Assembly: GCF_041601295.1 (NCBI RefSeq)
Contig: NZ_JBFIII010000043.1
Span: 1-24,231 of the forward strand
Direction: 5' to 3'
From: Immundisolibacter sp.
GTDB taxonomy: Bacteria; Pseudomonadota; Gammaproteobacteria; Immundisolibacterales; Immundisolibacteraceae
Length of the DNA stretch: 24,231 nucleotides
The position numbers were made by a program, and so were the translations under genes. This document shows positions 17,244 through 24,231 of the stretch, piece by piece. Position 1 is the stretch's first letter. Every line of letters begins with the position of its first letter. The notes under the pieces are model-generated. The model saw nothing but the letters and a program-made list of their open reading frames with translations, had not been told where the DNA came from and did no database searches.

Positions 17244-18974
17244 GTGGAACTCACCGGCGCCGAGATCATTGTCCGTTTCCTGCGCGATCAGGGCGTGCAG
17301 TTTGTGTTCGGCTACCCGGGTGGCGCGGTGCTGCACATCTACGATGCCCTGTACGGTCAGCAGGAGGTCGAACATATCCTGGTGCGCCACGAGCAGGCCG
17401 CGACTCACGCCGCAGACGGCTATGCCCGCGCCACCGGCCAGCCGGGCGTGGTGCTGGTCACCTCCGGCCCGGGCGCGACCAATGCCGTGACCGGCATTGC
17501 CACCGCCTACATGGACTCGATACCGATGGTGGTCATCACCGGCCAGGTGGCGACCCACCTGATCGGCAACGACGCTTTCCAGGAAGCCGACACCGTCGGC
17601 ATCACCCGGCCGTGCGTGAAGCACAACTTCCTGGTCAAGGACGTCGCCGATCTTGCCCTCACCCTGCGCAAGGCGTTCTATATCGCCACTACCGGCCGTC
17701 CCGGCCCGGTGGTTGTCGACGTGCCCAAGGACGTGACCGCCAACCGCACACGTTACGTCTACCCAGCCCAGGTCGAGATGCGCTCCTACAGCCCCGTGGA
17801 GAAAGGCCACCCGGGGCAAATTCGCAAGGCCGCGCAGTTGCTGGTCAAGGCCAAGCGCCCGATGATTTACACCGGTGGCGGCGTGATCCTGGGCAAGGGT
17901 TCGGCGCAGCTGAGGCAGCTCACGCGGCGGCTGGGCTTTCCGATCACCAACACCTTGATGGGCCTGGGTGCCTACCCGGCGGATGATCGGCAGTTTCTTG
18001 GCATGCTCGGCATGCACGGCACCATCGAGGCCAACATGGCCATGCACGAGTGCGACGTGCTGCTGGCCGTAGGCGCCCGCTTCGACGACCGGGTGACCGG
18101 CGAGCTGGCAAGCTTCTGCCCGCACGCGCGCATCATCCACGTCGATATCGACCCGGCGTCGATCGCCAAGAACGTGAAGGTAGAAGTGCCCATCGTTGGC
18201 ACGGTGGTTTCAGTGCTGGAAGACCTGATGGCGGCGCTTGACAGTCTCGCCCAGACACCCGATGCCGAATCGCTGAAGGCCTGGTGGCAGCGCATCGAAG
18301 CGTGGCGTGCCCAGCGGTGTCTGGCCTACGACAAGAGCAGCGCGTTGATCAAGCCACAGGCAGTGCTGGAAGCCCTGCACCGCATCACGGGCGGCAATGC
18401 CTATGTGGCGTCCGATGTCGGCCAGCACCAGATGTGGGCGGCGCAGTTCTACGGCTTCAATGAGCCCAACCGCTGGATCAACTCCGGCGGCCTGGGCACC
18501 ATGGGCTTTGGCCTGCCAGCGGCGCTGGGCGTGAAGCTCGCCTATCGCGATGCCGACGTGGTCTGCGTCACCGGCGATGCGAGCATCCAGATGTGTATCC
18601 AGGAGCTGTCCACGGCCAAGCAGTACGAGCTGCCGATCAAGATCATCAACCTGAACAACCGCTACATGGGCATGGTCCGCCAGTGGCAGGAGTTCCAGTA
18701 CAAAAGCCGCTACTCGCACTCGTACATGGATGCGCTTCCGGATTTCGTCAAACTGGCCGAAGCCTATGGCCACGTCGGCATGCTGATCGAACGCGCAGCC
18801 GATGTGGAAGGTGCATTACGCGAGGCGTTCGCACTCAAGGACCGGCTGGTATTCATGGACTTCATCACCGATGCTTCAGAGAACGTCTACCCAATGATCG
18901 AGGCCGGGAAGGGCCAGCACGAGATGCGCCTGTCGCCACACCAGCTTGGCCTGCGCGACCGGGAACTGGCCTGA
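17244..18974 (+). CDS. ilvB: Acetolactate synthase, large (catalytic) subunit
   Basis: This 576-residue thiamine-diphosphate enzyme forms acetolactate or acetohydroxybutyrate, the first common step of valine, leucine and isoleucine synthesis. The catalytic glutamate is E50 in VRHEQAATHAADGYAR. The ThDP motif runs from GDASIQM to NLNN, and RFDDRVTG is a family signature. The start is a GTG at 17244: GGAGGG lies just before it and MELTGAEIIVRFLRDQG is the normal N-terminus. The frame is open back to 17025 but without similarity. The stop overlaps ilvN by one base (TGATG). FAD and the regulatory small subunit are needed for full activity in this family. Confidence 0.93.
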   Translation: MELTGAEIIVRFLRDQGVQFVFGYPGGAVLHIYDALYGQQEVEHILVRHEQAATHAADGYARATGQPGVVLVTSGPGATNAVTGIATAYMDSIPMVVITGQVATHLIGNDAFQEADTVGITRPCVKHNFLVKDVADLALTLRKAFYIATTGRPGPVVVDVPKDVTANRTRYVYPAQVEMRSYSPVEKGHPGQIRKAAQLLVKAKRPMIYTGGGVILGKGSAQLRQLTRRLGFPITNTLMGLGAYPADDRQFLGMLGMHGTIEANMAMHECDVLLAVGARFDDRVTGELASFCPHARIIHVDIDPASIAKNVKVEVPIVGTVVSVLEDLMAALDSLAQTPDAESLKAWWQRIEAWRAQRCLAYDKSSALIKPQAVLEALHRITGGNAYVASDVGQHQMWAAQFYGFNEPNRWINSGGLGTMGFGLPAALGVKLAYRDADVVCVTGDASIQMCIQELSTAKQYELPIKIINLNNRYMGMVRQWQEFQYKSRYSHSYMDALPDFVKLAEAYGHVGMLIERAADVEGALREAFALKDRLVFMDFITDASENVYPMIEAGKGQHEMRLSPHQLGLRDRELA

Positions 18975-19468
18975 TGCGGCATATCCTGTCCCTGTTGCTG
19001 GAAAACGAGCCAGGTGCTCTGTCGCGCGTGGCTGGTCTGGTCTCCGCCCGCGGTTACAACATAGAGTCCCTGAGCGTCGCCCCCACCGACGAGCCCAGCC
19101 TGTCGCGCATGACGCTGGTCACCAGCGGCGATGACGCCATCGTCGAGCAGATCACCAAGCAGCTGAACAAGCTGCTGGACGTGGTCAGGCTGATGGACGT
19201 CACCGAAGGCGCCCACATCGAACGCGAGCTTTTGCTGGTCAAGGTCAAGGCCGCAACAGCGGCGTCGCGTGACGAGATCGCCCGCCTGACCTCGGCATTC
19301 CGTGGCCAGGTGGTGGACATCACCCGCGGCAGCTACGTGGTGGAGGTGACCGGCAGCGGCGACAAGTTGACCGCTTTCGTCGGCTCGCTCGACCCGGCCA
19401 GCATCATCGAACTGGTACGCAGTGGGCCCTCGGCCATCTCGCGCGGCGCCAAGGCGCTGCGCTCCTGA
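18974..19468 (+). CDS. ilvN: Acetolactate synthase, small (regulatory) subunit
   Basis: This 164-residue protein has an N-terminal ACT domain (about 2-76), beginning MRHILSLLLENEPGALSRV and containing SARGYNIESLSVAPT, and a C-terminal domain (about 83-158) with RELLLVKVKA and SYVVEVTGSGDKL. It binds and activates the IlvB subunit and normally mediates valine feedback inhibition through the ACT domain. The length matches the IlvH/IlvN group of about 160 residues. It overlaps ilvB by one base and precedes ilvC by 30 bases, the common ilvBNC operon order. The symbol ilvH is equally used for this type. Confidence 0.92.
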   Translation: MRHILSLLLENEPGALSRVAGLVSARGYNIESLSVAPTDEPSLSRMTLVTSGDDAIVEQITKQLNKLLDVVRLMDVTEGAHIERELLLVKVKAATAASRDEIARLTSAFRGQVVDITRGSYVVEVTGSGDKLTAFVGSLDPASIIELVRSGPSAISRGAKALRS

Positions 19469-19498
19469 TTTTCCCGTCAATCCTCCGGTAATAGCACC

Positions 19499-20515
19499 AT
19501 GAATATCTACTACGACAAGGACGCCGACCTTTCCCTCATCCAGGGCAAGAAGGTCACCATCCTAGGCTACGGCTCGCAGGGCCATGCCCACGCGCTGAAC
19601 CTGAAGGAATCCGGCGTCGAAGTGCGGGTCGGCCTGCGCGACAGTTCGGCCTCGGTGGCCAAGGCCAAGAATGCGGGCCTGACCGTGCTGTCGCCCGAAC
19701 ATGCGGTGCGCGAAGCCGACCTGGTGATGGTGCTGGTGCCGGACGAACATCAGGCGCAGCTGTACACGGACGTGATCGCGCCGAACCTGAAACAGGGCGC
19801 CGGACTGGCCTTCGCGCATGGCTTCAACATCCACTTCGGGCAGATCGAGCCACGTGCCGATCTTGACGTGTTCATGATCGCTCCCAAGGGCCCGGGCCAC
19901 CTGGTGCGCAACACCTACACCCAGGGCGGCGGCGTGCCGTGCCTGATCGCCGTACATCAGGATGTTTCCGGCAGCGCCCGCGACACCGCGCTGGCTTATG
20001 CATCGGCCATCGGCGGTGGCCGCGCCGGGGTAATCGAAACCAATTTCCGCGAGGAGACCGAAACCGATCTGTTCGGCGAACAGGCGGTTCTGTGCGGTGG
20101 CGCCTCGGCGCTGGTGATGGCCGGTTTCGAGACGCTGGTGGAAGCCGGCTACGCGCCCGAAATGGCGTACTTCGAGTGCCTGCACGAACTGAAACTGATC
20201 GTCGACCTGATGTATGAGGGCGGCATCGCCAACATGCGTTATTCGATCTCGAATACCGCCGAATACGGCGACTTCACGCGTGGTCCTCGCATCGTCACCG
20301 ATGAAACCAAGGCCGAGATGCGGCGCATCCTTAAGGAAATTCAGACCGGTCAGTTCGCTCGCGACTTCATCGCCGAGAACCGCGCCGGTGCCCCGATGCT
20401 CAAAGCCATGCGTCGCCTGGGCCAGGAACACCCGATCGAGCAGGTCGGCGGCCAACTGCGGGACATGATGCCGTGGATCAAGGCCACGCGCGTGGTCGAC
20501 CGTTCACGGAACTAG
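19499..20515 (+). CDS. ilvC: Ketol-acid reductoisomerase, class I
   Basis: This 338-residue enzyme isomerises and reduces acetolactate with NAD(P)H in branched-chain amino acid synthesis. The dinucleotide motif is GYGSQG (23-28). R47 and S49-S50 in VGLRDSS at the end of the second strand indicate NADPH use. Magnesium ligands are D190 and E194 (TDLFGEQ) plus E226 and E230 (FECLHELK), and H107 is in the FAHGFNI motif. The size marks the short class I form rather than the duplicated 490-residue enterobacterial form. The ribosome binding site before the ATG is weak, which may mean coupling to ilvN 30 bases upstream. Confidence 0.95.
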   Translation: MNIYYDKDADLSLIQGKKVTILGYGSQGHAHALNLKESGVEVRVGLRDSSASVAKAKNAGLTVLSPEHAVREADLVMVLVPDEHQAQLYTDVIAPNLKQGAGLAFAHGFNIHFGQIEPRADLDVFMIAPKGPGHLVRNTYTQGGGVPCLIAVHQDVSGSARDTALAYASAIGGGRAGVIETNFREETETDLFGEQAVLCGGASALVMAGFETLVEAGYAPEMAYFECLHELKLIVDLMYEGGIANMRYSISNTAEYGDFTRGPRIVTDETKAEMRRILKEIQTGQFARDFIAENRAGAPMLKAMRRLGQEHPIEQVGGQLRDMMPWIKATRVVDRSRN

Positions 20516-20531
20516 ACAGGCGGAACCCGGT

Positions 20532-21272
20532 ATGCAGCTGCCCACTGGCCGGCCTCGGCGTCGAGGCATCTACATACTGCCCAACCTGTTCACAACGCTG
20601 GGCTTGTTTGCGGGCTTCTACTCCATCGTTGCCGCGGCACGGGGCGATTTTGGCCCCGCCTGCGCGGCGGTATTCGTGTCCATCGTTACCGACGGACTGG
20701 ACGGCCGGGTCGCGCGCCTGACCGGCACCGAGACAGATTTTGGCGCCGAGTATGACTCGCTCAGCGACATGGTGGCCTTTGGCGTGGCACCCGCGCTGCT
20801 GGTCTATGACTGGGCCCTGCAGGACCTGGGCAAGGTCGGCTGGTTGCTGGCATTTTTTTACGCCGCATCGGCGGCACTGCGCCTGGCCCGCTTCAACACT
20901 CAGCCACAGGTCTACGGCAAAAAGTACTTCCAGGGCCTGCCCAGCCCATCCGCCGCGGCGCTGATCGCCAGCACCGTGTGGGCCGGGCACAGCTTCGATT
21001 CGCCAGCCTGGCTTGGCATGCCGCTGGCGATCCTGGTAACCATCGGTGGCGGCGGGCTCATGGTCAGCAATCTGCGCTACCTGAGCTTCAAGGACTTCGA
21101 TTTGCGCGGCCGCATTCCGTTCTTTGCCGCCGTGTTGATCGCCATCGGCCTGGCGGTATTGTCTACTGATCCACCGCTGGTCCTGTTCAGCCTGTCCCTG
21201 ACCTACGCCGTATCCGGCCCTGTCCTGACCTTGAGCCGCCTGCGGCGCTGGCGTCGACGGCGGGCCGGCTAA
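20532..21272 (+). CDS. pssA: CDP-diacylglycerol--serine O-phosphatidyltransferase
   Basis: This 246-residue integral membrane protein makes phosphatidylserine, the precursor of phosphatidylethanolamine. The CDP-alcohol phosphatidyltransferase motif is complete: D54, D57, G58, A61, R62, G71, D75 and D79, within TDGLDGRVARL and YDSLSD. Several hydrophobic segments follow (about 80-97, 105-120, 160-185, 195-235). It lies 16 bases after ilvC, an order seen in many proteobacteria, so it probably shares the ilv transcript. The last 86 bases overlap the 3' end of the convergent mltF-like gene. Phosphatidylglycerophosphate synthase shares the motif, but the N-terminus RGIYILPNLFTTLGLFAGFY fits PssA. 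Confidence 0.88.
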   Translation: MQLPTGRPRRRGIYILPNLFTTLGLFAGFYSIVAAARGDFGPACAAVFVSIVTDGLDGRVARLTGTETDFGAEYDSLSDMVAFGVAPALLVYDWALQDLGKVGWLLAFFYAASAALRLARFNTQPQVYGKKYFQGLPSPSAAALIASTVWAGHSFDSPAWLGMPLAILVTIGGGGLMVSNLRYLSFKDFDLRGRIPFFAAVLIAIGLAVLSTDPPLVLFSLSLTYAVSGPVLTLSRLRRWRRRRAG

Positions 21273-22632
21273 CACGCGATACAGCCAGCGCGGCTTCAGC
21301 CCGTCCAAGGCTCAACAGGGCGAAGTAGCGGCGCACGCCCTCGACATGAAATACCGGCTCCCAGGCGCCCGTACCCCGCCCAAGATACGCGGGAAGGGCC
21401 TGGCGAACTTCCACCCACCGATCCGGGTTGCCGCCGCTGGCACGCACTGACTGCCGGGCACGCGCCAGCTTGTTTGGACCCAGGTTATAGGCGGCCACCG
21501 CAAGCCAGGTACGATCCGGCTCGGGTACCGCGTCGCCGAAATCATCTCGCAAACGCGCCAGGTAACGTGCGCTGGCGGTGATTGACTGATGTGGATCGAG
21601 CCGATTACTGATGCCGACCTGGCGGGCCGTGGGTGCCATCAGCATCATCAAGCCACGCGCGCCTTGGGGTGATATAGCCCGCGGATTCCAGCGCGACTCC
21701 TGATACCCGAGCGCCGCCAGCAGGCGCCAGTCGATGCCGTGGCTTGCGCCAGCGCGGCGGAAATAGTCCTCATAAAGCGGCAGCTTGGTCGCCATCGCCA
21801 GCTGAAATCCGCGCAGATCAACGACATCGAAGCGTTTTCGCAGGCCGCGCTCTTGCAGCCGCAGCTGCGCCAGGAGACCACTGCTACGGGCCTTCAGCAT
21901 GAACCGGTCGACCTGTTGGCTCAGCGAGTCATCCCGCATCTTGCGCAGCACCCAGCCAATCCCACCGGGCGGACCGACGCTGGCCCCTACCTTGAGCATG
22001 GGCATGCGCTGGCGAGCCCGCTCAATCTGATGACGTTCGGCCAAGGTGCAGGGCACCTCCCCGCCAGCCACCTGCTCCAATAAAGCGACGCTACCCAAGG
22101 ACGATACCTGAGCAAGCCTAACGCGCTTTAAACCGGCCTCAGCCAGGCGCTCCGTGTAGCCATCGCCATCGGATATCCAAAGCTGCCTAAGGTCGGTCCT
22201 GGCGAACACGTCAGCCGGCGGTACCACGTGAGCTCCGCACGCGACGTGCGTTTGACTGTCCGCGTAGGTCGGCGCCTGACGCAGGTGCCCCGGCAAACGG
22301 TTGGGAAGCGGCTGACCAGGCACGACGATATCAACCTCGTCATGGGTCAACATGTCCAGCAGCGCTGTCTGCGAGTCGCCCTCAACCAGCTCCAGATTGA
22401 CGTCGAGCCGATTGGCGAATTCGCGCAGCATGCTGTGGTGCAAGTCCTGAAATGCCGCGTGGTCGATACCCAGATCCACCGGCACGCCTACGCGCAGGGT
22501 TCCAAGACTTTGAATGCGTTCCAGCCGCGACAGTTGTGGGTGTCGCTGCGCCAGGTCCTGCCAGTACACCAGCATCAACAGCAGGGCCGTGGCCAGGCCC
22601 GCACCCCACCATTCGGGGAGTCCGTATTTCAC
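21187..22632 (-). CDS. mltF: MltF-like membrane-bound lytic murein transglycosylase
   Basis: This 481-residue protein cleaves peptidoglycan in the periplasm. A short N-terminal membrane segment (about 10-24) anchors it. A periplasmic solute-binding-like domain (about 44-265) follows, then a lysozyme-like SLT domain (about 290-440) with the catalytic glutamate E312 in LGYQESRWNPRAISPQGARG and AYNLG at 381-385. The start is a GTG with AGAGG seven bases upstream. No lipobox cysteine is visible at the N-terminus, so it is held by the membrane helix rather than by lipid. The last 28 residues are low-complexity, basic and serine/glycine-rich, and are encoded by DNA antisense to the end of pssA. The gene is divergent from tRNA-Ser. 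Confidence 0.86.
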   Translation of the reverse strand: MKYGLPEWWGAGLATALLLMLVYWQDLAQRHPQLSRLERIQSLGTLRVGVPVDLGIDHAAFQDLHHSMLREFANRLDVNLELVEGDSQTALLDMLTHDEVDIVVPGQPLPNRLPGHLRQAPTYADSQTHVACGAHVVPPADVFARTDLRQLWISDGDGYTERLAEAGLKRVRLAQVSSLGSVALLEQVAGGEVPCTLAERHQIERARQRMPMLKVGASVGPPGGIGWVLRKMRDDSLSQQVDRFMLKARSSGLLAQLRLQERGLRKRFDVVDLRGFQLAMATKLPLYEDYFRRAGASHGIDWRLLAALGYQESRWNPRAISPQGARGLMMLMAPTARQVGISNRLDPHQSITASARYLARLRDDFGDAVPEPDRTWLAVAAYNLGPNKLARARQSVRASGGNPDRWVEVRQALPAYLGRGTGAWEPVFHVEGVRRYFALLSLGRAEAALAVSRVSRPAVDASAAGGSRSGQGRIRRRSGTG

Positions 22633-22700
22633 TCGGTAGCCTCTGGGACCGCGTGCCGGCGCGAACGATGGCGCTCTGCAGGCTGCGGACGGGCCGCGGA

Positions 22701-22709
22701 TGGTATATT
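22701..22709 (+). promoter_or_regulatory. Candidate extended -10 promoter for tRNA-Ser
   Basis: TGGTATATT contains an extended -10 (TG, one base, TATATT) 45 bases before the tRNA. It is followed by a GC-rich GCGTCCC stretch of the kind found at stringently controlled stable-RNA promoters. No good -35 box is seen. Confidence 0.45.
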
Positions 22710-22754
22710 AGTTGCGTCCCTGAGCAAACCTAATGGCCCCTGTGGCCACCTCAC

Positions 22755-22845
22755 GGAGAGGTACCGAAGTGGTCATACCGGCGCGGACTCGAAATCCGTT
22801 GGGGGCGTAAGCTCCACGTGGGTTCGAATCCCACCCTCTCCGCCA
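22755..22845 (+). tRNA. tRNA-Ser with anticodon CGA
   Basis: This 91-base tRNA includes an encoded CCA end. The acceptor stem GGAGAGG pairs with CCTCTCC (22835-22841), G22842 is the discriminator and CCA follows at 22843-22845. The anticodon loop is CTCGAAA, with CGA at 22790-22792, decoding UCG. The long variable arm is typical of serine tRNAs, and GGTTCGAATCC is the T arm. No clear terminator follows. Confidence 0.96.
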
Positions 22846-22950
22846 ATCGCCTTATAAAAACAACACGTTACAAGCTAAAGAATAGCCTGCCAGCCCACCC
22901 GCCTACCATTTGTGACTGCCGTTGGTTTTCAACCACTGGAGGCACTGACG

Positions 22951-23082
22951 ATGGACCAAACGTTAACCCACGATCAGGAACTGCGCAGCCGCGAGCAGCC
23001 TGCCTTTGCGCCGGCGAAGGATGCTGACGGGGCCAGCAAAGTGACATGGGCGCAATTAGCTTGGGCGCGTGACTACAAATGA
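22951..23082 (+). CDS. Possible small hypothetical protein, 43 residues
   Basis: The ORF starts MDQTLTHDQELRSREQPAF and ends ARDYK. A well-placed GGAGG at 22938-22942 lies eight bases before the ATG, which is its main support. The product would be hydrophilic and charged, with two tryptophans near the end. No family was recognised. Its 3' end abuts the far end of a decayed nuclease gene on the other strand, so it may be a chance frame in a degrading region or a genuine small protein. Confidence 0.3.
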   Translation: MDQTLTHDQELRSREQPAFAPAKDADGASKVTWAQLAWARDYK

Positions 23083-23488
23083 CGGTTCCTGATCGAGAAA
23101 GAGCACACGCGTCGACGCCTTTAGGCCTGTAGGGGCGGCAAGGACGCGTCTTTCGCGTACTGGGCATAGACCCACGCCATGTCCAGCCGTACCTGCTGCG
23201 TGTTGGCGTCGATTCCTCTTCGAGATCACGCCGGCCAATGTCCGGCCGTAGCGGTCTTCGCCTTCGACACATAGCTGCGCTTGAACTTTGAAGCACAGGT
23301 CAGCAAAGGATTGCCAAGAGCGTGTGCCCAGGGTTGGGCGCGCTCCGGCGCGTCGATTTCGCTCAGGCGGACCCCGACTTGCTGGTCATCCTGCAGCACG
23401 GTGAGCGTATCGCCATCGGCGATGCCGGTTCCGCTGCCGGCAGGGTGGCGGCCAAACTGCGAGTAGCAGTGAACACGCTTACGCGCAT
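23083..23488 (-). pseudogene. Frameshifted SNase-family (thermonuclease-like) nuclease
   Basis: Read on the minus strand in shifting frames, this stretch spells a staphylococcal-nuclease-like protein. The first frame gives ADGDTLTVLQDDQQVGVRL, then SEIDAPERAQPW (about 23417 down to 23325). A frameshift near 23316-23330 leads to QSFADLCFKVQAQ and VEGEDRYGRTLAGVI. A second near 23217-23228 leads to GIDANTQQVRLDMAWVYAQ and YAKDASLPPLQA, ended by TAA at 23120-23122. The residues equivalent to the nuclease active site (DGDT aspartates, the arginine of VRL, IDAPE, and the arginine of RYGRTL) are all still encoded. A possible ATG is at 23488, but the signal peptide region also appears shifted. With two or more frameshifts it is best called a decayed gene; sequencing error is the alternative. 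Confidence 0.75.
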
Positions 23489-23555
23489 TTTGGACGGATC
23501 CTTGGGTCGCCGACTCGCCGACCGCGAGGTTTCAAGCAGCCAGTGACGGCGTTCC

Positions 23556-23885
23556 TCATTGCCCCAACCAGTTGCCGTCCGGCGTCATGATGCAGCGCGT
23601 TCCGGCCACAAATGTTTCATCCGGGCACATCGTGATTCCGTGCCCGCCGGGGACAAAGCTGCCGTCTGGAGCCCTTTGCGGCCCCTGCGGCGTTTCTGGC
23701 ACAAAATGTCCATCGGGGGCCAACTCGCAGCGTGCGCCACCACCGATGAAGGTGCCATCCGGGCACATCACGCAGGGGCCGCGTAAGACATAGCGTCCGT
23801 CCGGACACATGATCGCGGCAGAGGCGGTTGAAGCGGAGCCTAACAAGACGATTGATATGAAAAACGGCCAGCCTTTGACGCTCAT
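23556..23885 (-). CDS. Secreted small protein with six PDG repeats
   Basis: This 109-residue protein has a signal peptide, MSVKGWPFFISIVLLGSAST followed by ASA, with a likely cut before AIMCPDG. The mature part is six repeats of about 15 residues, each centred on PDG followed by an aromatic and a hydrophobic residue: CPDGRYV, CPDGTFI, APDGHFV, APDGSFV, CPDETFV and TPDGNWL, with PDG at 28, 42, 57, 73, 88 (PDE) and 102. Six cysteines (C27, 38, 41, 53, 87, 98) could form disulfides in the periplasm or outside the cell. An ATG 45 bases upstream (23930) would add 15 residues before the signal, so the inner ATG is preferred. The function is unknown; a small repeat-built beta structure is a guess. 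It stands alone with no operon partner. Confidence 0.7.
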   Translation of the reverse strand: MSVKGWPFFISIVLLGSASTASAAIMCPDGRYVLRGPCVMCPDGTFIGGGARCELAPDGHFVPETPQGPQRAPDGSFVPGGHGITMCPDETFVAGTRCIMTPDGNWLGQ

Positions 23886-24231
23886 GGTCGCCTGTATGCG
23901 CAAGGTATTAGCCTGAAATATACCTACCATCCGGGCTGTCAGGTCAGCCCAGCGGTTTTATGGGCCTTCTTGCCGCCCCCTTACCGCGGGCAACGGGCAT
24001 TCGCCGTAGTGGGGGGGTATCAAAGCGGGGGTAATGGTGCCGCGCCAGGCCGGATGAGTACCTCCGGCTTTTCGGTGCTGGGCCTAGACACGGCTTTCGA
24101 TCGGGCCGCATCGGTTGGCGCAGAGCGCTTGGACTTAAACCCGTCACCGGCTCACTGCCAAGACAGCGAACGAAGAGCGCCATCTGTGGCGCCATTACCC
24201 CGACCCCAGGTTACGGCATCCCGTAGCGGAC
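23886..24231. other. Terminal stretch without a supported gene
   Basis: No gene was recognised here. A minus-strand frame (23944-24195) and a plus-strand frame open to the window end from an ATG at 24054 show no family features or good ribosome binding sites. The only clear structure is a perfect stem-loop at 24177-24192, GCGCCA, TCTG, TGGCGC, with no U tract. The first part holds the upstream region of the PDG-repeat gene. Confidence 0.5.

Noticed and set aside
16974..18140. Upstream extension of the citrate synthase frame to 819 residues
   Set aside because: The extension is antisense to ilvB and shows no similarity; the ATG at 16973 has a ribosome binding site and the normal family N-terminus.
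22868..23296. Minus-strand 142-residue frame
   Set aside because: Only a part of it overlaps one of the shifted nuclease frames; the rest is arginine- and proline-rich sequence with no features.
23322..23546. Plus-strand 74-residue frame
   Set aside because: It is the antisense of the SNase pseudogene and lacks a recognisable domain or ribosome binding site.
23944..24195. Minus-strand 83-residue frame
   Set aside because: It has no domain, signal or clear ribosome binding site, and its composition is typical of chance frames.

Overview
The window is a GC-rich bacterial chromosomal segment, most likely from a gamma- or betaproteobacterium. The arguments are the hexameric-type citrate synthase, the ilvB-ilvN-ilvC-pssA gene order, an MltF-type murein transglycosylase and a CCA-encoding tRNA-Ser. 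The exact taxon cannot be read from the sequence. The gene content suggests a heterotroph that oxidises acyl-CoA compounds and feeds acetyl-CoA and propionyl-CoA into central metabolism.

Layout. (1) 33-5397, plus strand: a tightly overlapping five-gene operon of an acetate-CoA ligase, the E1 alpha, E1 beta and E2 parts of a pyruvate (2-oxoacid) dehydrogenase complex, and a small acyl carrier protein. The E2 carries two tandem subunit-binding domains, and no E3 gene is present. (2) 5533-7310, plus: an SDR dehydrogenase and a MaoC-type hydratase that overlap by one base and look like the two separated halves of an (R)-specific beta-oxidation multifunctional enzyme. (3) 7412-11522, plus: a molybdopterin oxidoreductase, its four-cluster iron-sulfur subunit and a zinc alcohol dehydrogenase; substrate unknown. 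(4) 16973-11537, minus: citrate synthase, then propionyl-CoA carboxylase beta, a split alpha subunit (biotin carboxylase and biotin carrier as separate genes) and methylmalonyl-CoA epimerase, a route from propionyl-CoA toward the TCA cycle. (5) 17244-21272, plus: acetolactate synthase large and small subunits, ketol-acid reductoisomerase and phosphatidylserine synthase. (6) 22632-21187, minus: a membrane-anchored lytic transglycosylase whose 3' end overlaps pssA tail to tail. (7) 22755-22845: tRNA-Ser(CGA). (8) 22846-24231: a gene-poor tail with a possible small ORF, a frameshifted SNase-family nuclease pseudogene not seen as one open frame, and a secreted protein built of six PDG repeats.

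The most interesting points are the ACP-containing PDH operon with a tandem-PSBD E2, the cytoplasmic molybdoenzyme cassette without a membrane subunit, the PDG-repeat secreted protein, the decayed nuclease gene, and the structured 5' leader of citrate synthase. No CRISPR array, insertion sequence, integrase or clear defence system was found. All family assignments come from reading motifs by eye; no database search was run.
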